Assembly (NCBI RefSeq): GCF_003670115.1
Contig: NZ_QQTY01000002.1
Span: 310,001-374,000 of the forward strand
Direction: 5' to 3'
DNA from: Natronorubrum halophilum
GTDB lineage: Archaea; Halobacteriota; Halobacteria; Halobacteriales; Natrialbaceae
DNA length: 64,000 nucleotides
Part shown: in pieces, positions 58,960 to 64,000 of the stretch
Layout: each line of letters starts with the position of its first letter
Numbering within the stretch: position 1 is the first letter of the stretch
Made by a program: the position numbers and the translations under genes
The notes under the pieces: generated by a model
What the model saw: the letters and a program-made list of their open reading frames with translations, nothing else
Told to the model about the DNA's origin: nothing
Databases searched by the model: none

Positions 58960-59709
58960 CTAGAGATACGACGAGTCCCAACGCGTCGCCTTCCGACGAT
59001 TGCCACAGACGTTGCACTCGATGCGTCCCATGGTGTCCATGGTGTTGTCCAGCGAGTCGCAGTTGCCACAAAACCACGCGTACAGTTCCTCCCGGTCCTC
59101 GGTCTCGTAGGCGCCGTAGAACGGTGACTTCGCGCCACGGGCGGCCTCGCCGAAGCTCACGTAGACGGTCTGCCCGTCGACCTCGAGTTCGTCGACGGCT
59201 CCCCAGCCTTCGTCGCCGATCTCGCCTTCGACGTAGACGTTCTCCGTGAACGTCTCGTCGCCGATCTCGACCTCGCGCTGGCCGGCCCGTTCGAAGCCGT
59301 GGCCCCGATAGAACGCATTGCCGCCTTCGTTGTCCTCGAGGACCAGACACTGGATGTTGTCGGCACCTTCCTCGAGTAGCTTTTCGCGGGTTCGAACGAG
59401 CAGCCGGACGCCCGTTCCGCCGCCGCGGTGGTCGGGGTCGATGTGCAGCCACAGGATCCGACCGGTGTCGTACCGCTGGCCGATCAGATCGTTCTGGGAG
59501 AAGCCGACGACCTCGCCGTCCCGTTCGATGACGAGGACGAGCGAGTGGTCGGCCGCGAGTTCGTCGGTAAACGAGTCTCCGTACCACTGTTCGATCGCGT
59601 CGTCGATAGTTTCCGCCTCGAGAAAGTCCGTATACGTTGAGTTAAGGGACCGCTGGGCGATCGAACGGATCGCGTCGATATCGTCATCAGTCGCTTCACG
59701 AATCTCCAT
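58960..59709 (-). CDS. GNAT acetyltransferase fused to a C-terminal zinc ribbon
   Basis: A 249-residue protein. The N-terminal GNAT domain has the acetyl-CoA-binding motif DPDHRGGGTGVRLLVRTREKL near residue 92 and the C-terminal strand GNAFYRGHGFERAGQ. Residues about 150-195 form a linker with acidic beta segments (DETFTENVYVEGEIGDEGW). The last ~40 residues carry CGNCDSL and CNVCGNRRKATRW, a four-Cys zinc ribbon. The acceptor substrate is unknown; the ribbon could bind nucleic acid or a protein partner. Start ATG 59709. Convergent genes do not overlap. Confidence 0.85.
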   Translation of the reverse strand: MEIREATDDDIDAIRSIAQRSLNSTYTDFLEAETIDDAIEQWYGDSFTDELAADHSLVLVIERDGEVVGFSQNDLIGQRYDTGRILWLHIDPDHRGGGTGVRLLVRTREKLLEEGADNIQCLVLEDNEGGNAFYRGHGFERAGQREVEIGDETFTENVYVEGEIGDEGWGAVDELEVDGQTVYVSFGEAARGAKSPFYGAYETEDREELYAWFCGNCDSLDNTMDTMGRIECNVCGNRRKATRWDSSYL

Positions 59710-59954
59710 GGTTGCTAGTACTATGGCATCCTACAAAACGTATGCCCACGGGGAGAGTTTCTCCCCAACTCGATTCGATGAAACGAGCACTCGTTTCGCA
59801 AGATCAACACCCGCGGCCGTCCGTCGGTGACTGATACCGAAAACAGGCCGGCTGCGGTCGGTTCTTGTCATCACCGCGGGAGGGGATCGGCGCGAACGGA
59901 TCGCCGTCGCGTCGACAAGCGAAGATTCACATTGCTCCCGGCGGAGACACTGCT

Positions 59955-61055
59955 ATGAGCGACGATACGGATGAGCCACCGGACGGCGGTGCGTCCGAGC
60001 CTACGGCCGACACGTTCACGTACAACGGCGGCCGGGTTGATCCCGGCGAGTCGGCCAATATTCGGTACGGTATCAGCGAAACGTATCTCGGTGATCCCGT
60101 CAGAATCCCCGTTACGGTGATCAACGGCGAACATCCCGGGCCGACCGTCTTCCTCTCGGCTGCGGCTCACGGCGACGAACTCAACGGCATCGAGGTCGTC
60201 CGTGAGGTCGCCCACGACTGGGACCACTCGGGGCTCCACGGGACCCTGATCTGTCTCCCCGTGATGAACGTCCCCGGTTTTCTCGCACAGGAGCGGTATC
60301 TTCCGATCTACGACCGGGATCTGAACCGCTCGTTTCCCGGCCGCGAGGGCTCGACGAGCGCCCGGCGGATGGCACACCGCATCTTCACGAACTTCATCGA
60401 ACCCTGCGATCTCGGCGTGGACTTCCACACGTCCACGCGCGGCCGAACGAACATGATCCACGTTCGGGCCAACATGGAACACTCGAAGGTGTCACGGCTC
60501 TCGAAAGCGTTCAGCTCGAACGTCATCATCGCCGGTGAGGGCCCGTCGGGAACGCTTCGACGGGAGGCGACACAGGCCGGCGTTCCCACGATTACGGTCG
60601 AGATGGGCGAAGCCCACCGGTTCCAGCGTCGGCTGATCGATCGCGCCTTGACCGGCGTTGCGAGCGTGCTCGCCGAATTCGGCCTCCATCCGGAATCCTC
60701 CGTCCACTGGCCCGGCTGGCGGACCATTATCGACGACGACAACGAGAAGACGTGGATCCGCGCCGACGCGGGCGGTATCGTCGACATGAAACGCGGCCGA
60801 GGCGAACTCGTCAGGGAGGGCGAGGTGATCTGTACGATTACCAACCCGTTCAAGGAGGAAGACGACATCGTCACCGTCGAAGCGCCCTTCACCGGACTCA
60901 TCGTCGGCGTCCTCGAGAATCCGGTCGTCTACCCGGGGAACCCGCTGTGTCATCTCGTCGGGCTCTCGCCGGATACTCGAACGGCATTAGAGCGTGAACG
61001 GACGACCGAGAACTCCCGGTCGGAACTCCGGGCTGCCGGTTCGGAGATGGAATAA
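59955..61055 (+). CDS. Succinylglutamate desuccinylase/aspartoacylase-family (AstE-type) zinc deacylase
   Basis: A 366-residue zinc carboxypeptidase-fold enzyme. The metal site is HGDELNG (His72, Glu75) plus the later His in VDFHTSTRGR (His158). The family motif is RDLNRSFPGR (about residues 121-130), with VEMGEAHRFQ carrying a likely catalytic Glu. The C-terminal ~90 residues are a beta-sandwich (GGIVDMKRGRGELVREGEVICTI). Members remove N-acyl groups or split amides of amino acids. ATG 59955 is chosen over the upstream open frame, which is basic. RimK and RimB homologues often neighbour this family; the RimK-RimB fusion is 4.7 kb away on the other strand. Confidence 0.9.
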   Translation: MSDDTDEPPDGGASEPTADTFTYNGGRVDPGESANIRYGISETYLGDPVRIPVTVINGEHPGPTVFLSAAAHGDELNGIEVVREVAHDWDHSGLHGTLICLPVMNVPGFLAQERYLPIYDRDLNRSFPGREGSTSARRMAHRIFTNFIEPCDLGVDFHTSTRGRTNMIHVRANMEHSKVSRLSKAFSSNVIIAGEGPSGTLRREATQAGVPTITVEMGEAHRFQRRLIDRALTGVASVLAEFGLHPESSVHWPGWRTIIDDDNEKTWIRADAGGIVDMKRGRGELVREGEVICTITNPFKEEDDIVTVEAPFTGLIVGVLENPVVYPGNPLCHLVGLSPDTRTALERERTTENSRSELRAAGSEME

Positions 61056-61270
61056 CGCAACGCGTCGTGCCTGCCCACCGCTGCCGGTCGTGGGGACCGT
61101 CGGTCCGGATCGCTCCCCGTCGGTCGGCCGTCTCCCCTCGATCGTCTCGAGCGATAGTCTGACATGTTGGCGCTCGAGTTCGGACCCGTTCGGAGTTTGT
61201 CGACGAATCCATTTCGTTTCCGACTGAACGTGATCGGCAGAAACTGCCAGCAGGAGCGATAAAGTAACTT

Positions 61271-61278
61271 CTATACCC
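61271..61278 (+). promoter_or_regulatory. TATA-like box of the sdh operon
   Basis: CTATACCC is centred about 31 nt before ATG 61306. A three-codon frame (ATG AGC GCA TGA at 61298-61309) overlaps the sdhC start and may lie at the extreme 5' end of the mRNA. Confidence 0.45.
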
Positions 61279-61305
61279 CCACGGTCTAACCGTCCACATG
61301 AGCGC

Positions 61306-61734
61306 ATGAGTCAGTCTTACAATCGCGGTCTCATCGAGGACTTCGGTCGCTGGAAGGAGTTCTCGGCCGGCATGTGGGCGTGGATCTTCCACAAGTTCAC
61401 CGGGTGGATGCTAATCGGCTATCTGTTCACTCACATCGCCGTGCTGAGTACAGCCGTCGGCGCAGCGAGCGGCGACGCAACACTCATCCAGCAGGAAACG
61501 GACATCTATACGACGACGATTCAGGGGCTCGAGGGCCTCTTTATTGTACGGATACTCGAGGTCGGACTGCTCGCAGTGGCAGTGTTCCACATCCTGAACG
61601 GGCTTCGATTACTGATGGTCGATCTCGGCGTCGGATTGGATGCACAGGACAAGAGTTTCTACGCTTCGCTGGTGTTGACGGCGATCATCACCGTCGCGAG
61701 CGTCCCAACCTTCCTCGACGGGGTGACCCTCTGA
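61306..61734 (+). CDS. sdhC: Succinate dehydrogenase cytochrome b subunit
   Basis: A 142-residue membrane anchor of complex II with three helices. Haem/quinone-related His residues appear in [21 protein letters not shown] and [17 protein letters not shown]. It starts with a short charged helix. Its stop overlaps the sdhD start (TGATG), the first of several tight couplings in the operon. The order C-D-B-A matches haloarchaeal sdh operons. Confidence 0.93.
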   Translation: MSQSYNRGLIEDFGRWKEFSAGMWAWIFHKFTGWMLIGYLFTHIAVLSTAVGAASGDATLIQQETDIYTTTIQGLEGLFIVRILEVGLLAVAVFHILNGLRLLMVDLGVGLDAQDKSFYASLVLTAIITVASVPTFLDGVTL

Positions 61735-62105
61735 TGGCGGAGCGATACTCCTCGTTCGCGCCCGGCGGGACCGCGTGGTTGCTCCAGCGGATCACGGCGG
61801 CGTTTCTGGTCGTCGTTCTGGCCTTTCATTTCTTCCAACTACACTTCGTCAACCACGCCGCGGACGTCACCTTCCTGGGTACGGAGGCTCGGATGGAGAA
61901 CGTCGGCTACTTCCTGACGATGGTCCTGTTCCTGATCACCGCGGCGTTCCACGGCGTCAACGGCGTCTACAACGCGCTCGTTAACCAGGGGCTGAAAGGA
62001 ACGCAGAAGAAGGTCGTACTCGCAGTGCTTGTTCTCGCGGGCACGGCACTCATCGTGCAGGGAATCTACGTTGCAATGGCGATGGCCGGGGTGGAGATCG
62101 TATGA
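61734..62105 (+). CDS. sdhD: Succinate dehydrogenase membrane anchor subunit
   Basis: A 123-residue protein with three membrane helices. His residues occur in VLAFHFFQLHFVNH and TAAFHGVNGVYNALV, where haem or quinone ligands are expected. ATG 61734 shares its A with the sdhC stop codon, and its own stop overlaps sdhB by 4 bases. With SdhC it holds the catalytic subunits on the membrane and passes electrons to menaquinone. Confidence 0.92.
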   Translation: MAERYSSFAPGGTAWLLQRITAAFLVVVLAFHFFQLHFVNHAADVTFLGTEARMENVGYFLTMVLFLITAAFHGVNGVYNALVNQGLKGTQKKVVLAVLVLAGTALIVQGIYVAMAMAGVEIV

Positions 62106-62974
62106 GCACTCAACAACCCGAACAACCCGAGAGTCAGGAGGCACCGAAAGACCCCGAAATGCGGGGGGCCGAGTCGCCGGTCGACGAGAAAGAGAAAGAA
62201 GGCGGCGATATCGATCAGACGACGGCCGACAAGTCCGAACTCGAGGGCGAGTCGGTCCTCATCAAGGTGTTTCGCTACGATCCCGAGGTCGCGGACAAAC
62301 AGGAGCCGCGCTTCGACGACTTCCACGTGCCCTTCGAGCGGGGGATGACCGTCCTCGATGCGGTCATGTACGCCCGGGATACGTATGACTCCTCGCTGAC
62401 CTTCCGACACTCCTGTCGGCAGGCCGTCTGTGGCTCCGACGCATTCTTCGTCAACGGCAAACAGCGACTGGGGTGTAAGACCCAGCTCGCGGATTTGGAG
62501 CACCCGGTTCGGATCGAACCGCTGCCCCACCAGGAGGTCGTCAAGGACCTGGTCGTCGACATGGACCACTTCTACGACCAGATGCACACCGTCGAACCGT
62601 ACCTCCAGCAGGACGACCTGCCGGAGGGCGAACTCGAGGAACAGCGCCAGTCCCGGGAGAACCGCGAGAAGGTCAAGATGTCCACGCGCTGTATCTGGTG
62701 TGGCGCGTGCATGTCCTCGTGTAACATCGCGGCCGGCGACAACGAGTACCTCGGTCCGGCGGCGATCAACAAGGCCTACCGGTTCGCGATGGACGACCGC
62801 GAGGACGAGGACGTCAAAGAGCACCGACTCCGCATTCTCGAGCAGGAACACGGTGTCTGGCGGTGTCAGACCCAGTTCTCCTGTACCGAGGTGTGTCCGA
62901 AGGACATTCCGCTCACCGAGCACATTCAGGAGCTCAAGCGGGAAGCGGTGAAGAAAAACCTGAAGTTCTGGTAA
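62102..62974 (+). CDS. sdhB: Succinate dehydrogenase iron-sulphur subunit
   Basis: A 290-residue electron-transfer subunit. The 2Fe-2S site is Cys105, Cys110, Asp113 and Cys125 in CRQAVCGSDAFFVNG plus GC; the Asp in place of the third Cys is also found in E. coli SdhB. The 4Fe-4S and 3Fe-4S ligands are in CIWCGACMSSCN and CQTQFSCTEVCPKDI. The first ~50 residues are an acidic, probably disordered extension common in haloarchaea. The start overlaps sdhD by 4 bases. Confidence 0.95.
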   Translation: MSTQQPEQPESQEAPKDPEMRGAESPVDEKEKEGGDIDQTTADKSELEGESVLIKVFRYDPEVADKQEPRFDDFHVPFERGMTVLDAVMYARDTYDSSLTFRHSCRQAVCGSDAFFVNGKQRLGCKTQLADLEHPVRIEPLPHQEVVKDLVVDMDHFYDQMHTVEPYLQQDDLPEGELEEQRQSRENREKVKMSTRCIWCGACMSSCNIAAGDNEYLGPAAINKAYRFAMDDREDEDVKEHRLRILEQEHGVWRCQTQFSCTEVCPKDIPLTEHIQELKREAVKKNLKFW

Positions 62975-62975
62975 T

Positions 62976-64000
62976 ATGTACGAACACGACGTTATCGTGG
63001 TCGGCGCCGGCGGCGCCGGTCTCCGTGCTGCGGTCGCAGCGGACGAGGCGGGTGCGGACGTCGCACTGGTCTCGAAACTCCACCCGGTTCGCAGCCACAC
63101 GGGTGCAGCGGAGGGTGGAATCAACGCCGCCCTCCGAGAGGGCGACGACTGGGAGCTTCACGCCTACGACACGATGAAGGGCTCGGACTATCTGGGCGAC
63201 GCCCCGGCGGTCGAGACCCTCGCACAGGACGCTCCCAAAGACACGATCACCCTCGAGCACTGGGGAATGCCCTTCTCGCGCGAGGAAGACGGCCGCGTCT
63301 CCCAGCGACCGTTCGGCGGGCTCTCGTTCCCCCGGACGACCTACGCCGGCGCGGAGACGGGTCACCACCTCCTGCACGTGATGTACGAGCAGGTCGTCAA
63401 ACGCGGCATTCAGGTGTACGACGAGTGGTACGTCATGGATCTCGCGACGACCGACGAAGACGACCCCAACGACCGCGAGTGTCACGGCGTCGTCGCCTAC
63501 GACGTTCAGTCGGGCGCTATTGAAGGGTTCAAAGCGAACGACGGCGTCGTCCTCGCGACCGGCGGCCCCGGACAGGCCTTCGACCACACCACCAACGCCG
63601 TCTCCTGTACCGGCGACGGCCACGCGATGGCCTATCGGGCGGGCGCGCCGCTCGAGGACATGGAGTTCATCCAGTTCCACCCGACGTCGCTCCCGTCGAC
63701 GGGAGTCCTCATTTCGGAGGGCGTCCGCGGTGAGGGTGGGATCCTCTACAACAACGACGGCGAGCGGTTCATGTTCGAACACGGGTACGCGAACAACTCC
63801 GGCGAACTCGCCTCCCGCGACGTCGTCGCCCGCGCCGAACTCACCGAGGTCAACGAGGGACGCGGCGTCGAGGACGAGTACGTCCACCTCGACATGCGCC
63901 ACCTCGGCGAAGAGCGCATTCTGGACCGCCTCGAGAACATCCTCCACCTCGCGGAGGACTTCGAGGGCGTCGACGGCCTCGTCGAACCGATGCCGGTCAA
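62976..64000 (+). CDS. sdhA: Succinate dehydrogenase flavoprotein subunit (3' end cut by window)
   Basis: The visible N-terminal ~341 residues of the catalytic subunit. The FAD fold is DVIVVGAGGAGLRAAVA, the covalent-FAD His lies in RSHTGAAEGGINAAL, and FIQFHPTSLP, GVRGEGGILYNNDG are substrate-site blocks. It starts at ATG 62976, one base after the sdhB stop. The C-terminal Arg/His active-site region and helical domain lie beyond the window. Reaction: succinate to fumarate in the TCA cycle with electron transfer to SdhB. Confidence 0.96.
   Translation, partial: MYEHDVIVVGAGGAGLRAAVAADEAGADVALVSKLHPVRSHTGAAEGGINAALREGDDWELHAYDTMKGSDYLGDAPAVETLAQDAPKDTITLEHWGMPFSREEDGRVSQRPFGGLSFPRTTYAGAETGHHLLHVMYEQVVKRGIQVYDEWYVMDLATTDEDDPNDRECHGVVAYDVQSGAIEGFKANDGVVLATGGPGQAFDHTTNAVSCTGDGHAMAYRAGAPLEDMEFIQFHPTSLPSTGVLISEGVRGEGGILYNNDGERFMFEHGYANNSGELASRDVVARAELTEVNEGRGVEDEYVHLDMRHLGEERILDRLENILHLAEDFEGVDGLVEPMPV

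Overview
The window is from a haloarchaeon, probably of the Natrialbales (Natrinema/Haloterrigena-like; this is an inference from style, not a database match). The DNA is GC-rich and the predicted proteins are strongly acidic. Many genes have a TATA-like box about 25-28 nt before the start codon, as expected for leaderless archaeal transcripts. Haloarchaeal hallmarks are present: a HalX response regulator, an HTH_10 (bacterio-opsin activator type) regulator, a thiolase/DUF35 pair, DUF7344- and DUF7544-type membrane proteins and the archaeal CoaBC fusion. I saw no rRNA, tRNA or CRISPR array.

Layout. 1-6.1 kb: a dipeptide/oligopeptide-type ABC importer on the minus strand (lipoprotein binding protein, two permeases, ATPase cut by the window edge). 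6.4-9.1 kb: purine phosphoribosyltransferase, a DUF7344 protein and CoaBC. 9.2-14 kb: a solitary IucA/IucC siderophore synthetase, a small FAD oxidoreductase, an SRPBCC protein and an M42 peptidase. 14.3-20.7 kb: thiolase + DUF35, a membrane acyltransferase, an alpha/beta hydrolase, MeaB + the B12-binding subunit of methylmalonyl-CoA mutase, and an HD hydrolase. 20.9-24.5 kb: membrane proteins, a LysE-type exporter and an O-methyltransferase. 24.6-26.1 kb: an IS1341-type element carrying only tnpB. 26.1-33.6 kb: an SDR enzyme, a zinc ribbon, a large PAS/GAF histidine kinase, a creatininase-family enzyme, NikR with a tiny cysteine-rich peptide, a cupin and a membrane protein with a damaged N-terminus. 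33.8-41.4 kb: fatty-acid beta-oxidation (two acyl-CoA dehydrogenases and a hydroxyacyl-CoA dehydrogenase/enoyl-CoA hydratase fusion) around a convergent kinase/response-regulator pair. 41.6-49.5 kb: a Ser-Asp repeat membrane protein, an HTH_10 regulator next to a Zn/Cd-type P-type ATPase, CBS and DUF457-type proteins, a solitary flavoprotein and an AlkA-type glycosylase. 49.7-53.4 kb: a pentapeptide-like/PRC-barrel protein and KatG. 53.9-61.1 kb: a RimK-RimB fusion ligase/protease, a flippase, a TrkA protein of lower GC, a GNAT-zinc-ribbon fusion and an AstE-type deacylase. 61.3-64 kb: the succinate dehydrogenase operon sdhCDBA, with sdhA cut by the right edge.

The less ordinary items are a three-copy palindromic intergenic repeat with fixed internal spacing, a 26-residue metallothionein-like peptide behind nikR, the RimK-RimB/AstE neighbourhood, the pentapeptide-like PRC protein, and the stand-alone tnpB whose right end abuts an SDR gene.
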